Shown here one piece after another: positions 33,486 through 46,645 of a stretch of 64,000 bases of DNA. Below the pieces are notes generated by a model. It did not search any database. It was not told the DNA's origin and saw nothing but the letters and a program-made list of their open reading frames with translations. The position numbers and the translations under genes were made by a program. Position 1 is the stretch's first letter. The number at the start of each line of letters is the position of its first letter. Origin of the DNA: Mesotaenium endlicherianum (taxonomy: Eukaryota; Streptophyta; Zygnematophyceae; Zygnematales; Mesotaeniaceae); the NCBI GenBank assembly GCA_009602735.1, contig WELA01012983.1, positions 76,578 through 140,577 on the forward strand, given 5' to 3'.

Positions 33486-34789
33486 CCTATCAAGAACGTG
33501 CCCACAAAGGAATATAAATTTGGGCAAAGACTGCCAATATACTTTATAGCTTCAGTGTCTTGATGAAAAGACAGACGGTGCCAACGCTAAAATCCTGCAC
33601 CCGGTGGTAGTGCTGATTGTTCAACTAAAGTATATCACCTACTCGAGGAAAACAAAGCTATCTCAAGGTTATGAAGTTCGGCATTTGTGTCAGTGGTAGT
33701 GAAGGGTGATCTGGGCGCTGGGAGAGCCCTCTCTAACAACCAGAGGGGTCCAGCATGAGTTGATGCTGGTTGACAATTGATATGGGCCAACACGGGCAGA
33801 TACGTTCGAGATGGATCGAAGCCTGCCGTCGTGACTTCCTGGCATCGGCTGACTGTACAAAGCCGACCGGTTTTATGACAGAGACACCGTACTAGCTGGT
33901 ACTACCAGGTACTAAAGCACAAACCATTGCCCCAACTAGCCCGGTTTGACTCGCAACTGTTTATGAACGTAACGTACTATTCTGTGCGCGGTTCGATTGT
34001 TGGATACGACACCCGGCTCCCTTTGTTGATTTTCTTTGTTGCGACGCGCGCATACCTTGTACAACCTAGGAATGCCAGGGTCTACCCAGGGGGGGTCGAG
34101 TGGCTCCATATGGGCCCGGATCGGCAAGTGTGAAAGGAATCACTGAAGCATGCGACCTCGAGCACATGGGCGACATTTAGGGACACACGAGCCGTTAATG
34201 GGAGCGTGGAAAGTGTCTCACCATACTCTCAAGCACTCTCAAGCCATCTCAAGCACAAAGGGTAAACGAAGCATCTTAATCCGTACATGCTAAGTAATAA
34301 GAGGGCAATTGACCCAATTGTTGAGGGTGGCGAATGCATGCAATATGACACGAGCTACACAAGAAAGCCCAGTTTGAAAATGTGTCAAAACCAGCAAGAA
34401 ATTATTCAATTATTTTGGCGCTATAATGGGGTGGGAAATCAAGAGAAGTCGCATTAGGAAGTCCTGAGCAGAATCTTAGCTAGGAGCTGGATCGCAACAC
34501 AAACTATTGTTGGGGTTTACAAGTCGCTTGAAGCATTTGTAAAGGGTGGGGAAGAAACCTGTTGATGGTTTTTCTCTTGCAACTTTCTCTCAACCCTGAA
34601 TAGTCCTCTTGGGGCGACCAGGCTACCCCTCACAATTTATTCACCGCCAACCGTTTATACATACATTTGCAAGCAACCTCGGTCCACCGCACTCATACAC
34701 ACAACTCTAACTTCGATTCGATATAATTACCAAATGCACAAGCACAACATATTCTGGTTTTGCATTCTATAAGTATGCACCTCAGCCTC
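33486..34789. other. Upstream region of the ArfGAP gene and boundary to the repeat-rich half
   Basis: No gene is recognised. ACTCTCAAGC words repeat near 34225-34255. From about 34,300 the sequence turns AT-rich, like the mobile-element zone that follows. Confidence 0.45.
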
Positions 34790-34794
34790 ATATA

Positions 34795-35490
34795 TCTAAT
34801 GAATCAGTATTGTTGGTAGTATAATATTCATTTAAATTTAATGATTAATCAAGTTCAATCTGCTAAACTTTGCTTAATATCAAGTATGCTGGACTTTTAG
34901 TTGTAATCAGTAAAATAACTCAGCCGAGAGCAGCAGGCTGAAGTCCACTATAGGTTAGCTTGTTGACACATTCTTTGTCATTCAGCTGACTGCTGTACTC
35001 GATATCAGCAAATTGCCTAGCTATGCATCTAAGTGTAATATGCTAGATGAGTGGCCAGATGATACCCTTCGGTGAAAACAATTCGGGATGATGGAGAATG
35101 GCGGTGGATTTGGTTAGCCGGGGTCCTACCGACGTAGCTAACTCTCTCGTAGGCGTGCCGTCGCACTTGCCGTTGAACAGTAAACTCATTCCATGTACAT
35201 AAGCTAGGTTATGCTCTCGAGTTCGGCATTTAGAAACAAGGCCAACTCTTTGTACAGCTCACTGAGAGAACATCTGAATCCAAGGCTGCAAAGCCGTTAT
35301 ACGAACTGCCTCTTACCTTGCTTGCTGATTGCATGATTGATGCTAGTTTACTTGCATTTGACTTGTGAATATTACAATGCTAGTTGTGGAGTCTTTCGCT
35401 GATTAATAAGTTGACCAGAAAACACCAGCAAGATTACTTAAAGATCTTCATTAATTGTTTAATTGCGTATTGATAAGTCAATTCATTTCA
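34795..35490 (+). mobile_element. Solo LTR of the chromovirus family
   Basis: This 696-bp unit aligns over its whole length with the LTRs at 36324 and 44808. It is flanked by a perfect ATATA duplication (34790-34794 and 35491-35495), the 5-bp size expected for this group. No internal region is attached, so it is a remnant left after recombination between two LTRs. It is clearly more diverged than the paired LTRs, which suggests an older insertion. Confidence 0.85.
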
Positions 35491-35495
35491 ATATA

Positions 35496-36323
35496 CGTGC
35501 AAGTACATGCTTTACTCTAAATGCAAACTTTGTTACAGTGCTCCTTCCTACCGAACTACGGTCCGCCTCGATACTCTTACTCTCAACCTTGGCGACGTTA
35601 CTTTCTAAACTGGCTCTCTTTGCCGGTGGTACGCAATTGGTTTGAGTATCATTTCAGACTCACTAAGTCAATGCCAATTCTTGCTTGGAAAAAAAAATGC
35701 AGCTTCACTCAAAGGTTTGCTCAGGAGGAAGACATTCACGTTGCACAACCTTTTTAAACTCCAACCACACATTGGCTACTAACTAATAACAAACTTAACA
35801 TGACTGACATCACTCCAACCCACACTCAGTTAATATATAATTACCAAGCATGCAAGCTCACACAATCAAGAAGTGCAACATAAACTCACAAGGCAATCTC
35901 GGCCAACATTCCAGAGTAGTGTAATTTTTACTTCATTTGAAAATACAAAATTTGCTCTTACTTAGATACTCACCAGTTATGACAGTACCGTGTCTCAATT
36001 ATGCACGTTATGCCCGAGCTGCCTGGTACAGTGATGGCTTGAGACATAGTCTCCTACTAGCACCTGCACTCATGCTAAGTACCTTCGCCACAATGCAAAA
36101 CATGGATACCTATCCATTCATCGTGCCACTGCCTAGCTGGATAGCAAATACATGTCCATCGGACCCTGGCTAGCTACAATCTACCAAATAATTTTTTCCT
36201 TACTATATTAGTGGTCAGCGTATTCTACCAAACTGTCCAACTCTCTATATTGCCTCAAGCTTGGTTACCTCATTGTTGTGCCCTATTTGAGGAGGTAACT
36301 TTCAAGTTTCGCCCCAGCCTATC
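35496..36323. other. AT-rich spacer between solo LTR and full chromovirus
   Basis: About 830 bp without a recognisable gene or repeat. Short frames (35521-35757, 35937-36173) show no known domain. Confidence 0.45.
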
Positions 36324-37040
36324 TGTAATGAATCAATATATTGGTAGAAATAATGTTCATTTAAATAGTATAGTTCATTATGTTCAGTTTGCTAGACTTT
36401 AGTTAATATTCAGTCTGCTGGACTTTTAATAATAATCAGTATAATGACGCAGCCGAGAGCAGCAGGCTGAAGTCAACATAGGTCAGCTTGCTGACACATT
36501 CTTTGACAGCCGGCTGACTTCCGTACTCGGTAGCAGCGAACTGCCTAGATATGCATCTAAGTGTGGCATGCTAGATGAATGGCCAGATGAGATTCTTAGG
36601 ATGGATGGCGATTCGGGATGATGGGAGATGGCGGAGGACTTGGTTAACCGAGATCCTACCAACGTGGTTGACTCCCGGGTAGGCGGTGCCACCGCTCTTA
36701 ACGTTGAACAAAAACCTCATTCCATGTACATATGCTAGGTATTGGTCTCGAGTTCGACATTCAGAAACGAGGCCAGCTCTCTTGTATTTCTTACTGGGAG
36801 ATATCCGAATCCAACGCAAGAAGCATTGATATGCACTGTCTTCTAGCCTTGCTTATGTATGACTTTATCGATTGCATTATTGATGCTAGTTTACTTGCAT
36901 TTGACTTGCGAGTATTGCCCACTGCTAGTGTGTTGTCTTTTGCTGTTTGATCAATTAACAGCAAATACCATAAAGATTACTTGCTGATATAAAGATCTTC
37001 ATTAATTGTTAATTGCCTATTTTAAAGTCGATTCATTTCA
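36324..37040 (+). repeat. 5' LTR of the chromovirus
   Basis: 717 bp, starting TGTAATGAATCA and ending GATTCATTTCA, followed by a primer-site-like GTGATATTAGAACC that resembles the usual initiator-Met tRNA complement. Confidence 0.88.
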
Positions 37041-38878
37041 GTGATATTAGAACCTTCACGTCCTTCACGCCATAACAGACTTTGTGCTGGAGAACTACCC
37101 CAGAACTGCAGGATTACGAGAAGGTCAGGCACACTGAGGCTCTACTGAAAGGCAGTGCAGCAGATTGGTGGCTGTATTGGAAGAGAGAGCGTAAGGCTCA
37201 ACAACTCGGTGACCCTACTTGGGTAGAATTCGTTGAGAAATTGCATGAGAAGTTTGATGTAATCAATCAGTAGGAGAAAGCTATCTATGCAACGATCTCT
37301 TTCACACTGAAGTAGACTACTTCAGTTGCTGAGTTTGCTCAAAAGTTCCAGGAGAACATGATGAAGCAGCCAGACTTGCCAGAGTGGTATAGGATAGCAT
37401 ACTTCAGGTATAGCTTTAAATCCGAACCAAAATTTTTGGTCATTTTATTGAAAAGAAGTATGAGAAACTGGCTGACTTGATCCAGGACGCTGATGCCTGG
37501 GATCAGTAGCGATTTAATCACAAGCGCCAGAGTAACGCTTTGGTGTCTAAGATTGTCAAAAAGCTCCACGGTTCCTACAATGCAATTGAACGAGACCAGG
37601 CTAAGGATGATCAGGGTGATGAGTACGAGTATGAGTATAATGCTATACAGTCTAGAGGGAGAGGCGGTTACTCTCGAGGTGGCTATGGAAGAGGTGGTGG
37701 TAGGACTAAGCCGAGACCAGCCTCAGCAAAATCTATTTACTTCCATTGCCAGCAATTGGGCCACTACAGAGAACAGTGTCCGGTCAAGCACCTTCCAAAA
37801 TTCGAGAGAAAGGACCAGCCTTTAAAAGTCAGCAGCAGTCAATAATCCAATCTGCTGACTGTGAGGATGCTAGAGATATTGAGTCGTCACTAGCTGCCCT
37901 CGTAGCAAATATTATGGGTCCTGCTGAACTGGACTCACTATGCATGCCTGACGACCAGATAAAGGAGACCATCAGCATTATAGACCTCCAGAGAGTGCAC
38001 ACTCTGGATGATCTAGTTCCACTTGATGTCTAACATTTCTTTGCTAAGTCAGGAGAACACTGCGAAAGTCAGGAAAAGACAGTCCCCCCTATCCTACTGC
38101 ATTGCATGATTGCAAGTAGGAGAGTGAGGGCATTTGTTGACGGAGGGACGTCACATACTTTCATCCATAAGGACTTAGTTAAGCGGCTAAGGCTCCCTAC
38201 AATCACCCAAGGGAATATATGAATATTCCTTGGAGATGCCTCAAGTATCCCGGGAGGAATTATAACCAAGCATATTGAGGTCCAGTTAGGTCCTGGCATA
38301 CCAATTCTAACTGAAACGCTTACATTTGAGGTACTCAACACTGGCTTTTATGATCTCGTGCTAGGCAGCCCCTGGCTTAACAGACATCAAGCTGAAGTGT
38401 GTTGGAGCAGAGGTACAGTTAAAGTGAGAGGAGCCAGCGATGGGCAGACTGACTTGGCACCCACCAGTGCTCTTCCTCTTGTCCTGTGTGGATGGCAAAT
38501 GAAGGAAAAGAAGAGGCTTCCAGAAGGATGCAAGTTGCTGAATGCAATGGAGTTCGTCAAAAGTTGGAACCAGAAGGAAGACAGAATGTTCTGTCTGCTG
38601 CTAAGAGAGGTACCTCCTCAACCTGAAGAAGTGGTTGAGAAAAAGGTAAGCCCTTCGGAGCACCCTCCTGCTGCAAAAATTGTTGCTCAGTACACGAATG
38701 TATTTAATATGCCTCCAGGACTACCCCTAAGAGGGAAGTAGATCATAGGATTGATTTATTACCTGGGAGTCAGCCACCTTTGCAACGCACCTATGGCTTG
38801 TCTTGAGAGCGAGGAGTTGAAAACACAGATTGCGGAGCTTGAGGAAAATGGTTACATCTCCTCCAGTAAATTTGTTAC

Positions 38879-39788
38879 GTTTCTGCTTTTCGAGAGGATC
38901 TTTCCTCGGTATTCAAGGAATATTTAATTCAAGTGGAAGGAAAATCTGTATACTTGTGCAAATCGACGAATACTTGAAATAGCGAAAATGTAAACTAACG
39001 TAGAATGTGTGCTTGTGAGAGTTGCACTCACAATGACTCTTGCAAGTATATATACTTGCAAATCTTGAGGCACTGGAGTGCTTCGAGTCACCACCTAGGG
39101 CACAGGTTCATGTTCAACGAAAACGGTCGAAAGGTTACCAAACCGTTCGGCCGAATGCTCCAAACGAGCCGTTTGGACGTTTGGAGACTTTTCGACGGTT
39201 TTCCGAAATAACCGTTTCACGCCAAACGGGCGTATTCGCGTTCACGCGACTTTTGAAAAGCCGCGATGGTTCGCGGAGTCGCGTACAGTTACTTTCGCCA
39301 TAAACCGGTAGTTACGAATAACTACTTCGCCGATTGGTTAGGTGTGAACGTTTCAAACGACGAGTCGCGGGTTCGAATCCGCTCGGATGCAAAGTCGCTT
39401 TGCATATTAATTGTTGTTTGAATTTTACGACGCTTTCTCCGTATTAACGACTGGTCGTAAATGCGAAGTTTGTGACTGTGCATTATCCGAAATAATGACA
39501 ATCAAATCAACTTAATCAATCCGTGATTTATTAAGTTATCATCTCATAATTAATCAAAGTAACTTCATGAATAATTATGTCGTACTTTTGCGAAGTAGTC
39601 GAGTTACGTTACGACGCTTTTGCAATAGTATCTTGGTCGTTTCGCCAATCGACCAGGAATTAATCGACACACACCTGTGACGAATAATTGAATGTGATGC
39701 AATCATATATCAAATAATATGATAAATAGTATAACGTACTTTAGGTAATTGGGAAAACGTCCCAAATACGCCTAAAATAGCTCGGATC
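38879..39788. mobile_element. 910-bp insertion inside the chromovirus, with a tRNA-like promoter
   Basis: The block is flanked by GTTAC on both sides (38874-38878 and 39789-39793) and splits the protease-RT part of the host element. It is AT-rich with many short hairpins, including an 18-bp perfect palindrome (GCAAGTATATATACTTGC, near 39042). It has no coding content. A pol III-type A/B box pair lies near its middle. It could be a long SINE or a non-autonomous element of unknown class. Confidence 0.65.
39335..39380 (+). promoter_or_regulatory. tRNA-like A box and B box
   Basis: TGGTTAGGTGTG (39335-39346) fits an A box and GGTTCGAATCC (39370-39380) is a perfect B box. The B box sits in a T-arm-like stem (GCGGG/CCGCT). 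A cloverleaf acceptor stem is not evident, so this is a tRNA-derived promoter rather than a tRNA gene. Confidence 0.6.
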
Positions 39789-42479
39789 GTTACAAAATTA
39801 TCTTATGGCGCACCCGTCCTATTTGTTAAGAAAAAGGATGGAAGTATGCGGATGTGCGTTGATTACAGAGCTCTCAACAAAATTACAGTATAGAACAAGT
39901 ATGCTTTACCTAGAATCGAGAACTTGCTTGATACCCTTGTCTGGTGCTAAACTGTTCAGTAAGATAGATCTCAAGAGTTGTTATCATCAAATCAGAATTG
40001 CTGAGGGAGACAAAAACACAAGACTGCATTCCGCACACGTTATGGACACTATGAGTTTAATGTGATGCCATTTGGACTGACTAATGCTCCTGCAACCTTG
40101 ATGGGTGCTATGAATGACATTTTTAGACCTTACCTGGATAAAATTGTGCAAGTCTTCCTGAACGATACTTTAATTTTCTCTAAAGATGAAGCTCAGCATG
40201 CTGAACACTTAAGGACAGTCATGGACACTCTGAGAAGAAATCAGTTATATGCTAAAATGAGCAACTGTGATTTCTTCCAGGAAAGTATTGATTTCTTAGG
40301 CCACGTTGTCGATAAAGAAGGCATCAGTGTGGATCCTAAGAAAGTCCAGACCATAAGGGACTGGCCTGTACCACGGTCTGTCTCTGAAGTTAGATCCTTT
40401 CTTGGGTTGGCTAACTACTATAGGAGATTTATTGAGAATTATTCTACAAAGGCCAGTAAACTGACTAACCTTACTAAAAAGGACATAGGGTATGTGTGGG
40501 GGGAAGAGCAGCAGGCTGCCTTCCAGATCCTTAAAGATGTTCTTTGACTCGCCCCAGTTTTAGCCGAGTATGACCCCAACAAACCTGCGCAGGTGGTTAC
40601 GGATGCTTCTCACTTTGCCATGGGTGCTATTTTGTTGCAGCAACCTGACAAAACCACAAAGGAGGGTAAGGTACAGCAGGAGTGGCACCCTGTGCTGTAT
40701 GAGTCTATGAAATTCAATCTAGCTGAATTTTAATATTCTGTGCATGATAAAGAGCTGCTTGCTATCATTCATGTGCTCAAACAGTTGAGAGCATACTTAC
40801 ATGGTAAAGCTTTTAAGGTGATTACAGATCATCTAGCTCTGACTCACTTTTAGAAGAAGTCCAAGCTGTCGACGAGGGAGAATCGCTACCCAGGGAATTT
40901 AATTCCTGCTGATGCACTCTCTAGAAGACCTGACTTGCAACAAAGGAACTTTAGTCAGCATGCTGTAGATAAAGTCCTTTGTGCACTCACTTCACTGAAG
41001 GTGAAATAGTCCTTCCTTGAACAACTTAGGAAAGCCTACCTTTCTGACCCAACATTTGAGCCCAGCCCCACTGATGGTGTGTGTCCTGCTACTCACTCGT
41101 GTATAGGCTTATGGGAGGGGTCTGGGTGACTGAAACCACTTCAGGCAAGCTGAAGCTGGTCATTCCTAATAACTTGGAAATAAGGTCCATTTTACTGAGT
41201 CAAGCACATGACAGTGTACTGGGTGGGCATTTGGGGCAGGCCAACACTGTTGGCAAATTGGCAAAACATTATCCTTGGGATGGGTTGCCTCGGGAGGTCT
41301 TGAAGTATGTTAAGTCCTATGATCAGTGTCAGAGAAATAAGTAGGAACACACCACCCGAGGGTCTCTTACAAAAACTGCCCATCCCAGCTGGACGCTAAG
41401 AAACAACATTTGAGCCCAGCCCCACTGATGGTGTGTATCCTGCTACTCACTCGGGTATAGGCTTAAGGGAGGGGTCTGGGTGACTGAAACCACTTCAGGC
41501 AAGCTGAAGCTGGTCGTTCCTAATAACTTGGAAATAAGGTCCATTTTACTGAGTCAAGCACATGACAGTTTACTGGGTGGGCATTTGGGGTATGCCAAAA
41601 TTGTTGGCAAACTGGCAAAACATAATCATTGGGAGGGATTACCTTGAGAGGTCTTGAATTATGTTAAGTCCTGTGATCAGTGTCAAAGAAATAAGTTTAG
41701 ACACACACCACCGGGGGGTCTCTTACAACCGCTGCCCATCCCAGCTGGACGCTGGGAAACAATATCCATGGACTGGGTTGTAACACTGCCACGAACTGCG
41801 ATGGGCAGACTGAAAGAACTAACCGAGTTACGCAAGAGGTGCTGAGAGCATATATTAACCAAAAATAAGACAATTGGGATGACCTGTTGCCTCAAATTCA
41901 GTTTGCGGTCAACAATGCGGTGCACGCGTCAACGGGAAAGACCCCTTTTGAACTCAGTCTTGGTAGAGTCCCTAAGTCTCCTTTAGATGTGCTAGGGAAG
42001 TCATTAACTCGCCCTGAGGGGATTGACAATCCGGTGTTACTCCAATTAAATCAGGAGTTTGCTGACACCTCGTCAGAAGTCCAGACGAACTTGCACAAAG
42101 CCCAAGAAAATCAACAAAAATATTCTAATCAACACCGTCGTGAGCTGACATTTTCTACGGGCAATTTGGTCAAACTGCATTCTCAACACCTGTACTTGCC
42201 TGGAGTGGTCAAGAAAAATCTAGGTCCAATCTGGGTCGGTCCTTACTCGGTGGTCCGTTGCGTCGGTTAGATTGCATACAAACTGAACATGTCAGCAGAA
42301 TACAAGGGGCACCCAGTCTTTAAAATTTCCTTCCTGGAGCCTTACATAAAAGGTGACACACGGTTCACAAGTCGGTTACCTGTCCAGCCGGGACCGGTCC
42401 CAGTTGTCAGAGACGGTGACCCTGAGGTATATGAAACAACGCAATTTTAGACACTCGGTCTGTGCGTTGATCATCTAAA

Positions 42480-42600
42480 TATGTCATGAAATATCTTGTC
42501 CGATGGAAGGGTTACGATGCCTCCGGGAACACATGGGAATTCAAAGACCAGCTGACCAATGCCGAAGGGGCGTTGAAACGGTTCCACCTTCGGGCGACGG
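42480..42600 (+). pseudogene. Chromodomain at the end of chromovirus pol
   Basis: The frame shows YLVRWKGYDASGNTWEF, the aromatic-cage and W-E-P-like core of chromovirus chromodomains. Relatives use it to steer integration towards marked chromatin. It places the element in the chromovirus branch of Ty3/gypsy. Confidence 0.85.
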
Positions 42601-43069
42601 ACGCACCCCCCTAACTGGTAGTTCAATTGACATGGGAAGGTGACATGAGGTCCTGTCTCCGTTTAAGTTGGAGGGGAAATGTGCCAGAAAGTGAGAGTTA
42701 GTGTGCGAGAAAAGGCCCGTTAGTAACAGACTGACAGGAAGTGACAAGAAGTAAGTGACAATTAGTTTGCAGGAAAGGGCCAGTTAGTGACGAACTGATA
42801 GGAAGTGATAGGAAGTAGCAGCTTGACAGGCAACCCACCCTCGAACGTTAAGTTGGAGGGAGCAGGCTAACACCTCGGGAACCAGTCAAATTTTCTTACA
42901 TAACCATTCCTCACGCTCGAACTGCACTCACACTCATTCCTCACTCCAGCACTCTCCCACTTTCAGTTCACTTACACCAGGTAGTACATACTCGATAACG
43001 CTCATTGCTATGGTCTTGCCTTCCTCCCCGATCGTACATAATACCATGACTACATTGACCTCATTGTGA

Positions 43070-44682
43070 TTGAGCAGGATGACTCAAAAGTCGGAACTCA
43101 AGAGGAAAAGAAGGGCCGAGGAGGCACAGGCTGAGTACAAGGAGTTCCATGGCAACATCGAATCATTCTCCATCTCGTCGCGAGAATCAGAGCAACTTCG
43201 ACTGCAGCGAGAGGCTCAGAAGAAGAAGGAGGAGGAGAAACAGGCCAAGCTGAGACAGGAGGAGCAGGACAAAAAGGCTGCAGAGGAAGTCAAGAAGGCA
43301 GAGGAGCAAAGGTTGGCCGAGGAGAGGCAAAAACAGCAGGCTGAGGACAAACAGAGGAGGACTATAAATTACCGCTACACAATAATGGGCAAGGGCTTTG
43401 ACCTTTTGGAGGAAGCCTTCAAGTATGCCCAGAGAAGCCGAAGCGAGTCACAGAAGGACATACTACAGCATGAGGGGAAGACGTCCAAAAACTTTGACAA
43501 GTACACAGAGGTCAGCACAGGGTTGCTATTGTACCATGACTATACCAGGATGGTGGGGTATACTACCGGAGAGGCTAAAGCACTGGCCTAGACGAACGAG
43601 TCTGAAGCTGTACCATTACCGGGCATCTGGGGCACAGACAGGGTCATCAGGTTGATTACTATGCAACCAGATAGCTTCAAAGATGCCACTGCTCACAACC
43701 GGTTCAAGGCCATGTACAACGAGGTGGGGAGAAGAAGCTGGGAGTTCTTAGCCAGAGAGACCAGTCAGTTGGATTTCTCAGGGTATTGGCATCCGTGCAC
43801 CTGAAGAGGGCGGACCCTGCTTTCTTTCTACGGCCTACGGACTGGCGCTGGATGACTTTTAACATCAAGGACCAGCACAATGACAGGGCCGAGAAAGATA
43901 ATTTCTTGGCAGACTTGCAGGGGAAGGTAGTGCTGCCACCTCACATTGCAGCATTGGACCCAAGACTGGATGGGGTCAGTTACTGCATGAGCCCGGAGAC
44001 ATAGGAGGATAGGACCAGGGCCAGGGATTCCTTCTCCAAAGGAAAGCATGCTTATGCCAAATGGGCAAGTAAGCAAGGGGAGAAGGACCTGTATGCGGTC
44101 AGGACTCAGCAGCCACCACCCGCACCCAAAAGGAGGAGGTCAGTGGGATACTCTTTTTCTTGGGAGCGGCTGAAAGAAATGACCCGAGAAACTCCAGAGG
44201 TTTCAGAGGAACAGGACGACGAAAAAGAGGAAGAAGCGGACGATGAAGAGGAGGACGACAAGGAGGAGTCGTCTGACCCTAGCCCACCAAGAGATCCAGA
44301 TTTCCAATGGCTGGGCAGTTTCAACAGGAGGAGTCCTACCCCAGGGAAAAAGATTCAGTCAGACAGAGCAGACAGGAGGGCTGCTAAGGAGGCAGCCAGA
44401 GGGCAGCCAGCATCCCCTTCTAGCAGAGGACATGTGCCCTTATCCCATGTCATGCAACACCCCTCTGACATGCCAGTGTATGTGCCTGTCATCTTAAGAG
44501 CTGCACAAAGAAAGAGCTGTCTCCATAAACTTGCGAACAGTGCAAGAGAGCACTACCCAGTTGCTGCGTTCACCCCTGGATTCACCTTGGTCCGGGCCCC
44601 CAGAGTTCAGGAGGCCATCAACCAGGAGAAGAAGGTCCAGTTCCAGGTCTCGCTCCCAAGGAGACACAGCCCCTGGTACTAA
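43070..44682 (+). pseudogene. Extra coiled-coil and acidic ORF between pol and 3' LTR
   Basis: After the chromodomain the element has a further coding region on the same strand. Its first part is a long charged coiled coil of Glu, Lys, Arg and Gln. A later part has a dense run of acidic residues and then a basic tail. No signal peptide or membrane segment is visible, so it is not envelope-like. No domain is recognised. The segment is bracketed by copies of the purine-rich word AAGTTGGAGGG (42665, 42850 and 44795). It is decayed along with the rest of the element. Confidence 0.6.
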
Positions 44683-44807
44683 GTTGCTATCTTCGTTTGA
44701 GTCAGTCTGCTTTTGTGTTGCATGTGCCTTGCGTGATTGTAAATAATAGTAAACCAGTATTCGTGAATCAGTGTTGTCGAGTCGACAACAATTTAAGTTG
44801 GAGGGAT

Positions 44808-45525
44808 TGTAATGAATCAATATATTGGTAGATATAATATTCATTTAAATAGAAGAGTTAATTATGTTCAATTTGCTAGACTTTAGTTAATATTCAATCT
44901 GCTGGACTTTAATAATAATCAGTATAATGACTCAGCCGAGAGCAGCAAGCTGAAGTCAACATAGGTCAGCTTGCTGACACATTCTTTGACAGCCAGCTGG
45001 CTGCCGTACTCGGCAGCAGCGAACTACCTAGCTATGCATCTAAGTGTAGTATGCTAGATGAATGGCCAGATGACATCCTTAGGATGGATGGCGATTCGGG
45101 ATGATGGGAGATGGCGGTGGATTTGGTCAACCGAGGTCCTACCAACGTGGTTAACGCCCGGGTAGGCGGTGCCATCGCACTTGCCTTTGAACAGTAAACT
45201 CATTCCATGTACATATGCTAGGTGTTGGTCTCGAGTTCGGCATTCGAAACCGAGGCCAACTCTCTTGTACTGCTTACTGAGAGATATCTGAATCCAAGGC
45301 GAGAAGCCATTGATACGCACTGTCTTCTAGCCTTGCTTATGTATGAGTTTACTGATTGCATTATTGATGCTCGTTGACTTGCACTTGACTTGCAAGTAAT
45401 GTCCACCGCTAGTATGTTTGTCTTTTGCTGTTTAATCAGTTAACAGAAAAGACCATAAAGATTACTCGCTTTTATAAAGATTCTAGTTAATTATTCATCG
45501 CCTATTGGTAAGTTGATTCATTTCA
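44808..45525 (+). repeat. 3' LTR of the chromovirus
   Basis: 718 bp, the partner of the LTR at 36324. It is preceded directly by the polypurine-like AAGTTGGAGGGA (44795-44806). Confidence 0.9.
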
Positions 45526-46645
45526 AAAAAATTGGCAGGTTCTATAACTTTCAGTTTACTTCATAACTTCGAGCGCGATTGATCGCAAATGGTAAAGGAC
45601 TCAATCTGCTACAATATGAAGGTGGTGAAAGTGAAAAATTTATCGTACCATATTCAAATTGTTAAAGATTCATTTTCACGTCTTCGGGACGCGTATTTTG
45701 AGTATTTTAAAAGTCCGTCAAAAGACGTGGTGTTATACGTCGCTCACAGACCAATACGCGAGTATTCCATAACTATGTCCAAGACTTCAAGCTTCAAATT
45801 TTTTGAAATTGCTTTTACTACTTTGTGCTTCCTATATATATACTTTCACTTCAAATTTCCGCTCTAGCAAAGTATCTCTAGAGCCTTCTACTATGGTTCC
45901 TTCCACGCAGGTGACCTTGCCTTGTTGGACAAATTAGCATAATTTCACACATGCACACACACTAAAGAGTATTCCAAGAGACAGTCCTCTAGTTTCTCAC
46001 GGAGTAGAGATTTCACAATCACCTTAGCACTCTACGTGATCGTATGCTTGGAACAATTTGAATCAGTGTTTTAGATCCTGAATTACAAATAATTGTTTTG
46101 TTACAAGACATGTCATTGTCTTTAAAATGAATATGGGACACTTAAAATACACAAAAGAATATCAAAATTCAATACTTATCCAAATGACACAATACAACAA
46201 CTAATATCTTGTTAAAATTACGCTCTATACATATACAATATTACAAAATACAAATTACACTTTCACAACCTTACACTGGTCAATTAACTCGTACCAAGTC
46301 AAGTAGTCTCAATCGGGTCCCAATTATGAACCACCCATAGCCAAGGCACATGAGGGCCAGGCTGTCGTAACAGTAACCGTCAGCGGACGCTAGACATCGA
46401 CACACCTAACCTAAGCAAGTGCTGACATAACAGGGACAGGACATCGGGAGGAGTGACTCCAAGGACCGGACGAGGACTGGCTAATCTAGGTACTGTGGGT
46501 AAAAACCCCTCCTATTAGGGGGAAAGGCCCACAGCTTATGAGCTGTAAATGAAAAAGAATACGAGAAGTATGAAGTGGGCACTACTGGGCAACTGAGCAG
46601 CTACTGAGCACTAACTAAAGAGCAAAAAATGAGCTATGAAAACCA
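45526..46645. other. Spacer between the chromovirus and the 490-bp repeat
   Basis: AT-rich sequence with a small unrecognised frame (45589-45867) and a hairpin-like CCCCTCCTATTAGGGGG near 46510. No gene is recognised. Confidence 0.45.

Larger units (their letters stand above)
36324..45525 (+). mobile_element. Ty3/gypsy chromovirus, decayed, with both LTRs and an extra 3' ORF
   Basis: The element is 9.2 kb with LTRs 36324-37040 and 44808-45525, both of the form TGTAATGAATCA...TTCATTTCA. Parts in order: gag with a CCHC knuckle (about 37.08-37.85 kb), aspartic protease (about 38.1-38.4), reverse transcriptase (about 39.8-40.5), RNase H (about 40.55-40.95), integrase (about 41.1-42.3), chromodomain (42.48-42.6) and an additional charged ORF (43.07-44.68). 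It is broken, with more than ten interruptions, and carries a 910-bp foreign insertion. The first 212 or so aligned LTR bases differ at about 15 positions by eye, roughly 7 percent, so the insertion is not recent. No matching target duplication is visible at its two ends. Confidence 0.9.

Noticed and set aside
39300-39400. Functional tRNA gene
   Set aside because: A and B boxes are present but no acceptor stem or clear anticodon arm is seen.
43070-44682. Envelope gene
   Set aside because: The position fits, but there is no signal peptide, membrane segment or Cys pattern. It is charged and coiled-coil instead.
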